Origin: Paratinospora sagittata
Taxonomy: Eukaryota; Streptophyta; Magnoliopsida; Ranunculales; Menispermaceae
Length of the DNA: 64,000 nt
Reading direction: 5' to 3'
Assembly (NCBI GenBank): GCA_035771175.1
Contig: CM069604.1
Coordinates: 14,943,115-15,007,114 of the forward strand
The notes beneath the pieces were generated by a model. The model did not search any database. It was not told where the DNA came from and was given only the letters and a program-made list of their open reading frames with translations. Position 1 is the first letter of the stretch, and every line of letters begins with the position of its first letter. The translations under genes were made by a program, and so were the position numbers. Below, one piece after another: positions 1 to 11,821 of this stretch.

Positions 1-929
1 GTTGCATTTGCATTTGCTTATCATGAATAGAAAATTCAGTAGACTAACTGATGTATGAATTGGAAGATGCTAGCAAGTAAGAAATAATTTCTTACCACTT
101 TTAGCATGATGACAAACTCCGTTGAACCTGTTTCAAGATCTTCGGGCCTTGTTTAGTCTGTGATTCGAATACCATTTTCTGTATTCAAAAATTTTAAAAT
201 ACAAAAAATATGTTTGGTTTAAGTGAATTTTAAAAACAGTTTTTTACTTTTTGTTAAGAAAATAGGTTGTTTTCAGGAAACAATAAAAAAGTTGTTTTCT
301 TAGTTTTCTATTTTTAGATTGTATTATTATTTTTGAATTTCCAATCAAACACAAACTTAGTATTTTATTGTTTCTATTTTTTCTTTTTCCCCTTTTTTCT
401 CAGGAAGAATTTAAGCAAATAATGGAAAGCCTCAGAGCTAATTAAGCATACTTTTTCAATTGACATGGTAATGTGTAATTTGGATAAACTTCTAATATTT
501 ATCAAACTCTTTGCAATTATTTCTAGAGAAAAAGAAGAAAATGATAAAGACAAAGAATATAATGCTATGAAGTTCTCGAGAAAATATTGATAATTAAACG
601 CACACTTTTTTTTTATTTTTTTGAGAATTTTTTAAATTTTTTTGAAAAAATAATAATTTTCTCACCAATCAAATAGGGTCTAAGTTCATTTGTTTCACAT
701 TAAATATAATGTTCTCAAGCAATAAATTATATTAGTGAATATAATATAATATACTGCATAATTTTCAAGTAAATGTGAAGAAATATTCATGTTACAACTT
801 CTAACATGTTTTGAAGAAGAAAAAAAAAAAAATTCAATTATCATTCCATGGAGGTGCATATATGATCGTATGAACTTGCAAAATGATGGGCTAATCTAAA
901 AGCAAGAGTTTTACTAACCCAAACTCACA

Positions 930-961
<32 letters not shown>

Positions 962-1743
962 GGGGGGGGGGGGAGAGAGAAGAAGAAAAGATAAGCTCAC
1001 AAAGGTATGGTTCTCAATCTCCATTTGTACTCGTGAGCAAGCCTGCCGTCTGAATACAATTGAAGTTTGCACAAAGTAGTTAAAGGCGCAAGACGCACTT
1101 AAGGCAATGAAGGTCTGACACTTAAGGTGCAAGGTAAAACAAGCAACAGAGCAAAAAGAAACACAAAATTCTTAACAAGCTTAAATTATATATTGATTTT
1201 TTATAAAAGAATTTTAAAAAGATAAAAATAATAAGAGTTTTTAAATTTTTTAATCATATATCATTATGATCGTAATAACACCAATGTTTCTATTTCATAG
1301 TTATTAATATTATGTTTATTTCTTTTAATATTTAAAATTAAATTAAAAAAAGAAACACAAAGAAAAAGAATAAGTAGCAACTGTGATAACGTCATTGTAA
1401 CAACTTCTTCTTATTGTTGTTATAAAAGCAGAGCATAAGTTTCCTTTAATGTTTTAAGTTGTATATTGTGTAGTAGGTATATTTATTCAATGAACAGAGA
1501 AAATAAATTTATAATAGAAAACTTATTCCATAACAAAAAATAAAAAAAATTAAATGAGTAATAAGAAAGTAAGATGTACTACGACGCACGCCTGAGGGGC
1601 ATTAAGGTGCCCCTGACTACCTGAGTTAACAAAAACGTGTTAATGGAAAAAAAAACCCTTCATTTTACACCTTTATATTAGACGTTAATCATCTATTGTT
1701 AAGTGGGCGCATGCCTAAACTGTTTTGCTTGCTTATATTTCAG
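1..1743. other. Non-coding AT-rich DNA, probably last intron and flank of a FAAH-like gene
   Basis: I find no convincing coding exon here. The stretch is AT-rich, with many T and A runs. It ends in a pyrimidine-rich tract and an AG acceptor directly before the exon at 1744, so at least its right part reads as an intron on the + strand. No copy of the preceding FAAH exon (as seen at 21506-21601) is present, so that exon should lie left of the window or be lost. Confidence 0.5.
929..973. repeat. A25-G20 homopolymer junction
   Basis: About 25 consecutive A are followed directly by about 20 consecutive G and then a short GA run. The purines are all on one strand. Such tracts are unstable and hard to sequence, so the exact lengths are unreliable. 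Confidence 0.9.
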
Positions 1744-1806
1744 GAACTGTGTGGGGAATACAGGAAAAGGCCTTCGACATTTTATGACACTCTGAAGGTT
1801 AATTAG
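1744..1806 (+). CDS. FAAH: Terminal exon of a FAAH-like amidase gene (first copy, rest outside the window)
   Basis: The exon follows a pyrimidine tract and an AG acceptor. It reads 20 codons and a TAG stop, including EYRKRPSTFYDTLK. This resembles the C-terminus of plant fatty acid amide hydrolases, where a basic stretch precedes a Phe-Tyr-Asp motif. The enzyme family hydrolyses N-acylethanolamines at the endomembrane. The exon starts in phase 0, and the FAAH exon at 21506-21601 also ends in phase 0, so the two types of exon would join cleanly; yet this exon lies upstream of that one. Either two copies stand in tandem or a copy was split. E1 begins 58 bases after the stop, inside the likely 3' UTR. 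Whether this copy works cannot be judged from one exon. Confidence 0.6.
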   Translation, partial: ELCGEYRKRPSTFYDTLKVN

Positions 1807-1863
1807 AACGATCAGGACCATCTCCGCTGAACCCTTTGATTCTTTTGCATGGGAGCCTATGAA

Positions 1864-3322
1864 TGTAATACTCTAGGATTGCACAAAAAATAAAAATAAA
1901 AATAAAAAATAATAAATTTTAGGGGCAATGCCCGAACGTTCAGGCGCAATGCCCAAACGTTCAGGAGCAACGCCCGAACGTTCTGGCGTCAAGAATCTCT
2001 ATATAAGGAACCCTCCTCATTCTCATTTCTCATACCAAAATCACTCTCCTTGTGATTTTTATTCTCTGTCCACTCATTTTGAGTTTTTAGTTTTTGAGAC
2101 TCTCTGTCTGAGACTCTCGGTGCGGTGCGACGAAGTTCTGTCCGGGGGAAAGTACCAGATCTGAAAGAAGAAGTTTTTATCTAAAGGTGGGGAACGAAAC
2201 ATAGGTTTGCGTGTTTTATAACTTTTATTAAAGTTTACATTCAGTTATTATTATATCTACAGTTCATTTACACTGCATTATGTCATATAATGTTTATACT
2301 GCCGCACTTATGCCTGTATATTTGGAATTCATGTATTATACTGTTATAATGCCGGATTTGTGGTCAATCTGACTCAACTAGACTCAGTCTTGTCCTCAGT
2401 AACTTTAAATAGGAAACGGGAGGCAGCGGGCTGCTGTAGGCGATTAGTTATTTAAGCAGACCTTGTCGCACCTCTCAACTGGAGATTGATCTAGTTGGTC
2501 TTATTGAAAGCTATCAGCTTATACAAGTAATACTGAATGTCATAACCTTGCATGTCGTGATACCGACCTTGATAAGGATCACCAAACGTTGCCAAAGTCA
2601 GTCTAAATGTCAAAGAAAAGACTAGACCAGTAGACTAGACCAGTTCATGCATTGACATCATACATATCACCACCTAGGGACGTATATGGTTTATGACTCA
2701 TAGAATAGTTAGGAGCATTGCTCGCTATTCATTATATTTCTCTGGAGAGGGACGTACATGAGAACCCGGCTACGCCTGGGGAGGGACATCAGTATGTGAA
2801 TCCAGAGCATCGTTCCTGAGGAGGGACGTACAGTGAGAACCTGGCTACGCCCGGGGAAGGACACCTGTACGTGAACTCAGGCGATGTACGTTCATCAAAC
2901 CATTACTAGACGGTGTCATGCATACATACATATTGATTGATTATGATGCTCACATGTGTATTTAAGATATTTGATATTGAAGTATGCTTTATTAATTGTT
3001 ATACTCACGAACTATTTACCCACTGAGCGCGTTAAGCTCACTCCATTATTATCCAATTTTTCACAGAAAATTAGGGTGGACTGGGTGCAGGTTATGGGGC
3101 CCACATCTTGTACCCTTTGTATGCTTCATTGGAGATTTTGAGGAGTATGTTCCCTTGACCATTTTATGTACAAAATATTCTGAATTAAATAAAATCAGAT
3201 TTGTACTCTATGTATGTAATATTTCCACTGCGCACTCTGTTGTTACCATTTTTATTGTTCCTATTGTGTGCCCCGTCCGCGAGTGCACCGCCGGTTTAGG
3301 AGTGTCCGGGAGGGGTGTGACA
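1864..3322 (+). repeat. 5' LTR of E1 (about 1.46 kb)
   Basis: It starts TGTAATACTCTAGG and ends GGGGTGTGACA, i.e. TG...CA, and is followed at once by a primer-binding site. Related copies start at 14053, 16272 and 59654. Near the start lie short repeats built on the palindrome GAACGTTC. A TATA-like CTATATAAGGAACC lies near 1998, a plausible U3/R boundary. Around 2690-2880 are repeated blocks containing GGGACGTA. Short ORFs inside it (for example near 2956-3457) recur in other LTR copies only because the LTRs are related. Confidence 0.9.
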
Positions 3323-3327
3323 TTTAA

Positions 3328-3339
3328 TGATATCAGAGC
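3328..3339 (+). other. Primer-binding site of E1 (initiator Met tRNA type)
   Basis: TGATATCAGAGC lies five bases after the LTR end. It differs by one base from the usual plant initiator-Met-tRNA primer site TGGTATCAGAGC. Confidence 0.8.
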
Positions 3340-3387
3340 GTGCGGTCCTCGGCCCGCCCAAGTCCCCCAAATTAGGGGAAGAAAAAT

Positions 3388-4070
3388 TTCATTAGATATA
3401 TATATCTTGAGAACTATATATATATATATACATATATATTCAATTATATATAGTTAAGATTTGTATTAAATACATATCTAAGAAAACTATATAGTTTTAT
3501 ATAGTTTAGAAATATATATATAGTTGTGATTAATGAAAACTATATACATTGTTATGATTAAATATATATATCTATATATCTATGCATATAAGAGATATAT
3601 ATATATACCATGTTGATACTGGAAAATTTTGAATGAAGATTTTTATTAGATATATATATCTCTAGAACTATATATATATGTCAATTATATATAGTGAGAT
3701 TTATATTAAATATAAATCTAGAAAACTATATGATTTTTTTATACAGTTTAATTTAAACATACATATAGTCATGATTCATAAAAAAAAAAACTATATGTAT
3801 AGTTATGATTAAATATATATATATCTATATACCTTCGTGTATATGAGATATGTCTATATCATAAAAAAATAAAATAAAAATAAAATAAAAAAATATAGAT
3901 ATATATAGAACTATATATATATGAATTATATATATAGTTAAGATTTGTATTAAATATATATCTAAGAAAACTGCATATGATTTAGATATAGTTTAAATTT
4001 CAAATCTATATATATGGTTGATTTATGAAAACTATATATACAGTTATGATTAAATATATATATATATATT
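3388..4070 (+). repeat. AT-rich leader of E1: three tandem diverged copies of about 250 bp
   Basis: Three successive blocks start near 3388, 3647 and 3893. Each has the order GATATATATATC, AGAACTATATATATAT, an ATTATATATAG stretch, AGATTT with ATTAAATA, a GAAAACTATAT segment, and finally TTATGATTAAATATATATAT. Dense TA runs make the blocks look like simple sequence, but the ordered landmarks show a true tandem repeat. It fills the space between the primer site and the first ORF. Confidence 0.7.
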
Positions 4071-4215
4071 GCTAATGAAGAATTTTGATTCCATGATGGC
4101 ATCAACATCAAGAGAAAAAAATATAAAATATTATCCAACTGATAAAGCATAAATCTTAAAAATGTTAGGAATATATTTTGTGTCTTTCACAAATTTATTT
4201 TCCTTTTAGCAAAGA

Positions 4216-5808
4216 ATGGCCTTAAGTGAAGGAACAACTTCCACTAACAGGGAACCAATTCCCACTAGACTCAAGGAATTGTCCAACAGGGAGGTTATGA
4301 ATATGAGGAGCATCGACAATAGAGATCTCTGCCTCCGCCCAATCCTTCACGACAAAGTCGTAACACTGGATTGGTTACATATAACCAAAGTCGAGGGTCA
4401 CGTCTCTTACAACTTGGTGAGATCCTTCTATGAAGCCATGAATTGTGTGAGACTTCAAGGAGATGAGATCGACCCTATTTTGGAGACAACAGTCATGGGA
4501 ATAAAAATTCCTATCAACATCGAGATTATTGCTCGACTTTTAGAGATTTCGATTGAGGAGAGGATTATTGATCCACATGAACCCCAGACAGTTGCAGTGA
4601 TCGCAGAATCTAATGAACAATTGTTCAATTTCCTCGACAAAGAGCCATACACTCAATCAACGTACACCAACCTCCCAAACAATCATCTTAAGCCATCTCT
4701 TGCCGGCCTTGGAAAGATTGTATACGGCAACATCTTGCCAGAAAGGGGGACTAGAGGCACTATGTCAAGGGCCCAACTCCTTGTGTTGTATTGCATAGAG
4801 AAGAAAATAAAGGTCTCCTTACCTCACATTATTATCCAACAAATGTTGAGGGTGATACAAAACCCTTTGAGAAAAGAATTCCTCTGCTACGGAGTCTTGA
4901 TTATGAGGATACTATATGAGGCAAACGTCGACACTTTAGATGGAACGTCGAAGCTGATCACTGAACCAGTTACAACATCCTCTATCTTCAAGACATATGG
5001 CACAAGTGGAGGGGTAACTGACGAAGAAGTATTCGGCATGACAATAAGAAATGCCGAAAGAATGAGAGACAAGCATGGGCGTTGCCTTCGAAAAAGTCGA
5101 CGCAAGATGCCCGTACGAGAAGGACCAAATAATGATTCAAATTAGAATCTTACATCAGACCCAGCCCCGAATAGTGATCCAACCGATCGACCATTCACTG
5201 CAGAAGAGTTGTACGCCACACTAACTCAACCTCAACAAAGTCATGATAGACAAGGTACGCAAGCAAATCCACCAACTTGGAACGTGCCAACTCAAGGCAA
5301 CACTTCGTACCAAAGATTTCCAACTCCTGAGGTACAGTATCAGCCAGTTCCACAAGTTGCTGTGAACCAACAACAACAGTATTGGGCGTCACCAAATCTT
5401 GGAGGGCAAACCATCCCAATGAGCCCATTGTTTCAAACTTTTTCACCTCAAACAAATCCAAATATCCAAGGGGTTCCAGTTAGGGGATCCCCGCACAATA
5501 AAAACAACTACCTTCCACCTATGAATCACCCATACAACCAATACTTTCCCCCAATGCCTATGGCCTACCCTCCACTTACGGGACAAACGACCCATCAACC
5601 ACCAATGGGACAACCGACTAACCTACTTGAACGGTTAGATGAAATGGCATCCAATATTGCTGAAATGAGAGAGACCCACAATAATATATTAACCAGTTTG
5701 CAAAACTCCGACGCAGAGTGAGCAAACTCTCAACTTTCTGTTAGTAGTCGTTCTGTACGTAGCACGAGATCTCGAAGGAGCGATAGTAGGCAAGAAAATC
5801 AAAATTAA
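4216..5808 (+). pseudogene. Accessory ORF of E1 before gag: putative plant transposon protein domain plus Gln/Pro-rich tail
   Basis: One frame runs about 530 codons from ATG 4216 to TAA 5806-5808, broken by two stops (TAG 5143-5145, TGA 5719-5721). Residues 1-250 resemble the 'putative plant transposon protein' domain (Pfam Transposase_32 type) found with plant retroelements. Landmarks are LVRSFYEAMN, a segment around ARLLEISIEERIIDP, and MSRAQLLVLYCIEKK followed by a C-terminal LCYGVLIMRILYEANV. The tail (about 5200-5640) is rich in Gln, Pro, Asn and Tyr. It is followed by a short likely coiled coil (LLERLDEMASNIAEMRET) and an Arg/Ser-rich end. The function of this domain is unknown. It shares strand and element boundaries with E1 gag-pol, so it belongs to the element rather than to a host gene. 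Confidence 0.7.
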
Positions 5809-6636
5809 TTACTGGCATTGTAAACTTTTCTTTGATATATATGAATAAAATTGTTTTGTTTAAAGACTATCTTTGGTGGGCCGACTTACAACCATTCTTT
5901 CTTTTGTATCACTAACTTTGGAGTGGTATGGGACACAACAAAATTGGAGGATACTAAATAAAATGTGGAAGTAAGAAAACCTATGACCTTGTGTGAAAAG
6001 AAACATTTGGAGAAAGTTGTATTACTAACATTATCACTAAGTTTACACGGTATGGGACGAGTAAACTTGGAAGATACTATTGGTGAACTTCTATTCAGCC
6101 AATGTTTTTAGAGACCGTGTTCATACAACTTAACTTGATTGACACCCTTATTACTAAATTCATGTGGTATGGGACACATGAACTTGGATAATAATCGAAA
6201 ATACTAAGAGTAAGCGTCTGAATACATAAGATTACGATAGAACGTTAGATCAGGATATTTACCAAGGAAAATCTTCGAATTCTTATGACTCGTATGGATT
6301 TTCAATGCAATCTATATGTATGTTCACAAAAACCAGAACCAAATCATTTTAAATACTTGCAAAGTTTTATACTTATTATATATACATTCTAACCTTGTTT
6401 TTACACCATGGCCAAACATATGAGATATATAAGATTCTTTAATTCCTCAACAAAAACCTTACACTATACTTAGAAAAATAAGTGATTTTAATATTGCAGT
6501 ACTCTCGAAATTGTTGCTAAGCATACTATAACATTATACTTGGCTACAGTTCCTTAATCTTGGTTTTCTTTTTTTTCCTTGCCAGTGAGGAAATGCAAAT
6601 TAGGAAGAGAGGAAGCTACATACTGTTCGTCCAGCA
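5809..6636 (+). other. E1 spacer between accessory ORF and gag, with a thrice-repeated motif
   Basis: No ORF of note. Near 5908, 6028 and 6150 stand three diverged copies of a motif of about 45 bp, built on ACTAA, then GGTATGGGAC, then AACTTGGA and GATA(C/A)T. They are spaced roughly 120 bp apart. They may be regulatory or RNA-structural elements ahead of gag. Confidence 0.55.
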
Positions 6637-8569
6637 GTGGAGGCACCTCCTGAGATTCAGGAACTGCCGCCTCCAACAACAGCACAGGCCACACCCAACA
6701 CTGCCACTACATCTGGGCAGGCAAAACCACCCCCACCCGCACCCTTTGCCATGCCTTCGAGCATGGAAACCTTCTTCGCCGGATTTATTGAAGCAATGAA
6801 AGTCACTGTTCAAACGACCGTTCGTGAGACCGCGACCAGTCAGGTTGCCACGGTTCAAGCACCTATAAAATTTGGGTCGGAATCTCAAACCGATCAGATT
6901 ACTAAATACAAGCGGCTACAACCTCTTACTTTCGCTGGCACCATTGAGGCTGATGAGGTGCAAAAGTGACTGGATGAGTCAAAGAAGGCTCTTGATGCAA
7001 TGAGAGTCGATGAGACTCGCAAAATTTCACTAGCGACCTACCAACTTATTGGTGGGGTAAACACATGGTGGATCACAGTGAAAGAGGACCCAAGGGTCAA
7101 CATAACAGATATGACTTGGCAATAGTTCGAGTCAATGTTTATTGATGAATATTTTTCCAGCGCTGTGAAGAGGCAAAAGCGCCAGGAATTCGCTAAGTTA
7201 TACCAGGGCACCATGACAGTCAGGGAATATGCTGGAAAGTTCAAAGAATTATCAGTCAACTATCTCTCCACCATCTCAACGGAGCAAGATAAGACTGAGA
7301 AATTTTATAATGGTCTTCGCCATGACATTCGACAAGCCTTGTCGATCATGGATCTCAAGATTTACAAGGAGGTTGTTGACAAGGCCATGAGCTTTGAACA
7401 AGAGAAGATCTTACAGGAACAGAGAATGAATAAGGGAAAACGGCCTGCAACATTTTCCCAACAAGGCTCGCAACAGGGCAACAAGAAGAAGCCCTACTAC
7501 AATCAAAACCCAGCCCTCCCAGCCCCGATTTCGAAGAATGAGGTCACAACACCTGCGGCTGAACCTTCTAACCCTAACCATCAGGGTTTTCATAATCATG
7601 GCCGCGGAGGTCGTTATGGAAGGGGTGACCGACGAAACGGTAATGGCAGAGGTGGTGGTCGACACCACCATCAGCATGGCCACCAAAACACATAGCAGTA
7701 CAGACCGACCTGTTTCAATTGCGGCCAGCAGGGCCACGTAAAATATGCCTGTCTGCACCTTCAGCAACCTATTCCCGTTGTTCCAGTCCAACAAGCACCA
7801 CTTGCTGCTAATGCCCATCCCAGGCAGACCCAGCAGAACCAGGGTAACCGAAATCAAGGCAGAGCATTTGCCATTGCTCAACAACCCCTCCAAGACAACA
7901 ATGTCGTTGAAGGTACCTTTCATTTGTTCAATACAATGGTGCATGTTTTGTTTGATTCAGGTGCTACGTATTCTTTTATATCGTCGGCATTGGTAAGACA
8001 TTTAGGCATGCATCCTGAACCCACAAACATCACACTCCATGTCACATCACCTTTCGGATCTGGTACTGACGTAAATTTGCAATGTTTGCGATGTGAGCTT
8101 CGTATGTCGGAACAGATACTATATGCAGATCTTTTTGTGATGGATATTGAAGACTTCGACATCATCCTCGACATGGACTGGCTAGCACCACTGAATGCAA
8201 AGATCGACTGTATGAAGAAGCAAGTTCAGTTAACCTTGTCTACAGGAGAGTTTGTCAAGATTCCGGGAACAAGGAAATGGACACACAAATCAACAGTTGC
8301 ATTTCTCAAGTCACAACTTCGAGCGTTATCCCTTGGTGACAGAAATGAATCACCAGCACTGTACCCTCTCGAAGTACATGATGTTCCAGTCATATCTGAA
8401 TTCCCAACAGTTTTTCTAAATGACCTTCCTGGTCTACCTCCGGTTAGGGAATTCAATTTTGAGATTAACCTCATACCTGGGACAGGGCCTATCTCAATCC
8501 CACCATATAGAATGTCAAATGTCGAGCTTTTCGAATTAGACAAACAACTGAAGGAATTAGAGAGTAATG
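6637..8569 (+). pseudogene. E1 gag-protease (broken)
   Basis: A single frame continues from ATG 6637 to the solo-LTR insertion at 8570, interrupted by stops at 6967-6969, 7123-7125 and 7693-7695. The Pro/Thr-rich N-terminus is followed by a retrotransposon Gag core (about 6890-7420) with LQPLTFAGTIEADEVQ, a WW pair near 7069 and MTVREYAGKFKELS. A Gly/Arg/His-rich linker leads to a CX2CX4HX4C zinc knuckle (C-FN-C-GQQG-H-VKYA-C, about 7711-7752). The aspartic protease follows with active-site LFDSGATYSFIS (about 7948-7983) and the conserved DIILDMDWL segment. The frame then enters the RT N-terminus (DLPGLPPVREFNFEINLIPG). These blocks match Tekay-lineage chromoviruses. The stops rule out a complete Gag-Pol from this copy. 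Confidence 0.85.
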
Positions 8570-9257
8570 TGTAATGCCCCGAAAATTATTTCATCTAGCC
8601 CATAACCCAATTGCACTTTGCCCAAACTCTATGCGTTGCCTTGATATGTTTGGTGTTTGTTTGATGGTTGTTTAATGTTTGTATAGTTGATGCTTGATAA
8701 TGCATAAATATGTGTATCATAAATTGTATATGGGTCATGTTAAATTAAAGTATAATGCATATGTTATTATTTATGCATGGGCCCATTAAACCATGAATTG
8801 ATATGGGTTAGGATTGATTGAATAAAATGATAAATGAGAATGAAAATTTGGTGTATTAAATGGATTGGACATTTAAAATACATGAAAGCATGAGATTGGT
8901 TAAAGTACATGTGGTTGGTATGGGTAGTATGAGACCAACACATGTGAAGGTTGGTGCATGAAAGTGGACAAGTGTCCCATGCCCACTTCTCTTCTTCAAG
9001 GAAGTGCTAGAATGAGTGGAGGGAATCAAGGAGAGAATCAAGGAGGGAATCAAGGAAGTGCTAGAAAGAGGTGAGGGGAGAGAAAGGAAAAAAAAAATAA
9101 AAGAAAAGAAGAGAAAGGAAAGAAGAAGAGAAAGAAAGAAGGAGTTGCAGGAGGAAGATCTCTGCGACGTTTTCATCACAGAGCTGGATCTTTGGGATAT
9201 ATGGTCAGATTGAGCTAAACATTTGTCAGCAAGTTCGTAGCTTATGTTTATTCATTC

Positions 9258-9585
9258 TGGTCGGTGGAGATCTTGATCAGAGGTTTCGTCTAAGAGATCT
9301 AACCTCTCAAACAAAGTTGGTCGGAAAGTCTAGATTTCTCGCGCCGTTTCACTCAAACTTCTAGATCTCCTTAATCTACCGTTGGATGGATATAAAATTT
9401 GGGTATGTAGTGTACAACTGATATTTCTGAATTCAGAATGGTGGAGATCTTGATCAGAGGTTTCTTCTAAGAGATCTAACCTCTCAAACAAAGTTGGTCG
9501 GAAAGTCTAGATTTCTCGTGCCGTTTCGCTCAAACTACATTTGGGTATGTAGTTTATAACTGATATTGATGTATTCTGAACGGTG
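9258..9585 (+). repeat. Direct duplication inside the solo LTR
   Basis: A block starting GGTGGAGATCTTGATCAGAG occurs near 9264 and again near 9439. Both copies continue with ATCTAACCTCTCAAACAAAG, a GTCGGAAAGTCTAGATTTCTCG stretch and a TTTGGGTATGTAGT segment. Confidence 0.85.
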
Positions 9586-10667
9586 GACATTTTTATGCGT
9601 TTAGTATTTTGTGTGATATAGTCATCTGAGTTTGAGTATTTGCAGCAGGAAAGGAGAAATTGTCTGATTAGAGACTTGTTCATCAAAGATACTTATCTTT
9701 TCGGTCCACCGTTGGATTGGGCTGATATTTGGACAAAAGGTTTGTTTCTTCACATACTTCAATCTGTACGGTTGATTTTGTGATTACATATTTCTGTTGG
9801 TAGATTGATACATCTGAACAGAATATTAAATGAAGAATTGGTAGGGTTGCTTGTATTAGACCTAAATTTAGAATATGAACTTAGACCTTTCCAAATAGCT
9901 TGCATGTCAACTATGTTGACCTAGTTGCCATTGTTGATGAACCCATGATGCAAAATCAGTGATATACATGGCTGAACATGGTGACCTAGTGTAAATCGGC
10001 AATATGGCCTAAGTATGAAAAATTTCATATTTTGGGGCTTTTGATGCTTTTGGCCTAGAATCATTGAATTGATGCAACTTATGTTTAATTAAGCATGATT
10101 AGGGTTGATTATGCTACTAATTTGGTGGTTGTGACCATATCATGGGTTAGGCCTACTTGTGATCAAGTGACCCAATTTGGGCATGTTTATGCCTAAGGAA
10201 TTGAAAATCAGTATTTTTGATTAATAGAATGGTTTATGAATGAGAACTATGCATTAGAGGCCTAAGTCATGTGATTTGAGTTGAATAATGGGATTAGATG
10301 GGATTTAGGCCTATTGTTTATATGTGGGCTGATTTAGGGTTGATGTGTAATGTCTATATGATTGAGCATAGAAATTGATGTATGGTAGGATATTGATGTA
10401 TGTTTCAGGATCTTGATTGGGTTGATTCGGTTTGGTGGTCGTGTGTGGTTAAATACTCTCGCGAGGCTTGGTTGTGAGTAGACTTCATTTATGATCATAT
10501 CTTTTATGTCATCATATCACTTATATATATTGTATGTTGAAAGCATGAATGTGTTCTAATGTTTTGAATGATGCATTGATTTGAGAAAACCTTATGACTT
10601 TGGTTGGGCCCATCTATCTGGCTAATAGGGGGACTTAACATTGTCATAGGAGGGTTTTAGGAAAGGA

Positions 10668-10775
10668 AATGATTGGGGTCAACGGTACGGTGAAATAGAC
10701 TTGCACTAGTAACCCCAAATAAAACATGATTGGGATCAACGGTAAGGTGAAATAGACGTGAACTAGTAACCCAAT
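10668..10775 (+). repeat. Direct duplication of about 65 bp inside the solo LTR
   Basis: Two adjacent near-identical copies share ATTGGG(G/A)TCAACGGTA, GGTGAAATAGAC and ACTAGTAACCC. Confidence 0.85.
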
Positions 10776-11496
10776 GCATGTGGAATGTGGATCCAAATTG
10801 ATAAGCTTTTACTTGCATCGAACTTATTATAAATGCTTGATATCTATATGTTATGAGCTTTTAATCATGCTACACATTGACATGCATACATGATATTTAT
10901 TGATGAGTATTGATAGCATATTTGAATTCTATTCACTGGGCACCGTTGGCTCACCCTCATTTTCCTCTTTCAGGTCCTTCTGTCCCGAATAAGGGCAAAG
11001 GAGTAGTTATATCTTGAGGGCCTTGCCTGCGAGAGAATCCAAGGCCTCGATGTGAGTTGAGAGGCATTTTGATTGAACTGTGTTTTAAATTATGAAGTAT
11101 TATATTTTGGATTATGTAATTATAACACTTACCACATTGTAGTATGGGTAAGTTGGGACTTATTAGATAGACCATGTGGGCATATGACTATTTTTATTTA
11201 TACCCACAATTTTGGACTTTATGTGTATGTCAATTTTAATGGACTGTAGGGATTATGATATTATTTATGGTTCATTTTTATGGATTATCTCTTGTCTTTG
11301 ATGATTAATACGGTGGGTAGTTTTGTTTAGTACCTTTTGATATTATGTCGTTGTTTGAGATAAGGCTCGTAGGGTCTCAACCACCTCACCGGAGTTGAGG
11401 AGTGGTCGGAGATGCCTACGCCGGGCGTCCCGCCCTGGCATTCCGTACGCCATTCCCTGCGGGGTTGGTGGTCCGGGGTGCGGGGTCGCCACAGTG

Positions 11497-11816
11497 CATA
11501 AGGCCTTTTTGTCACGCCCTGACCGTAGCCAGAACGCCGGCGCACCACCGCAGTGGAGAACGCCAGCCCCGTATCTCACAATATTGGCTCAGTGGTTACT
11601 AGGAATGCGAAATCTAACTCCTTAAGGGAGGTCTTGAGTTCGATTCCTAGGGAGGCCCTGCACTATTCATGAATAGTGGCAGACAAATAATCGTTTTGAT
11701 GTAGACCAGCTGCGGTTGGGTTGCTACATGACGATATGACAATATTGTGAGATACGGGGCTGGCGTTCTCCACTGCGGTGGTTCGCCCGTGTTCTGGCTG
11801 CGGTCAGGGCGTGACA
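11497..11816. repeat. Hairpin element A with a tRNA-like core
   Basis: Arms of about 76 bp at 11510-11585 and 11741-11816 are near-perfect inverted copies, starting TGTCACGCCC and ending GGGCGTGACA. The core between them has a polymerase III A-box-like GGCTCAGTGGTTAC (11586 on) and a B-box-like GAGTTCGATTCC near 11636, as in tRNA-derived SINEs. ATAAGGCCTTTTT lies just outside the left arm and recurs beside the hairpins at 31144 and 34930. The right arm ends exactly at the end of the host solo LTR. Confidence 0.8.
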
Positions 11817-11821
11817 TAATG

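Larger units (their letters stand above)
8570..11816 (+). mobile_element. 3247-bp solo LTR inserted in E1 pol, with 5-bp target duplication
   Basis: It starts TGTAATGCCCC, ends GGGCGTGACA and is flanked by TAATG on both sides (8565-8569 and 11817-11821). Removing it and one TAATG rejoins the RT frame of E1, which defines both edges. It has no gag, pol, primer site or polypurine tract, so it reads as a solo LTR. LTR-like signs are a pyrimidine-rich block followed by a GTTGGCTCACCC stretch near 10945. At 3.2 kb it is long for an LTR, although long LTRs occur in the Tekay/Del lineage. Its right 320 bases are a hairpin element (11497-11816). An alternative is a non-autonomous element with lost internal parts. 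Confidence 0.8.

Noticed and set aside
2956..3457. ORFs of 61 and 153 codons in the E1 LTR, also partly at 17327-17870
   Set aside because: They lie in LTR sequence, differ between copies and show no domain. They are chance frames.
4216..5145. The ORF at 4216 as a host gene
   Set aside because: It lies between the E1 primer site and gag on the same strand. The same frame continues past the stop, and the domain is retroelement-associated.
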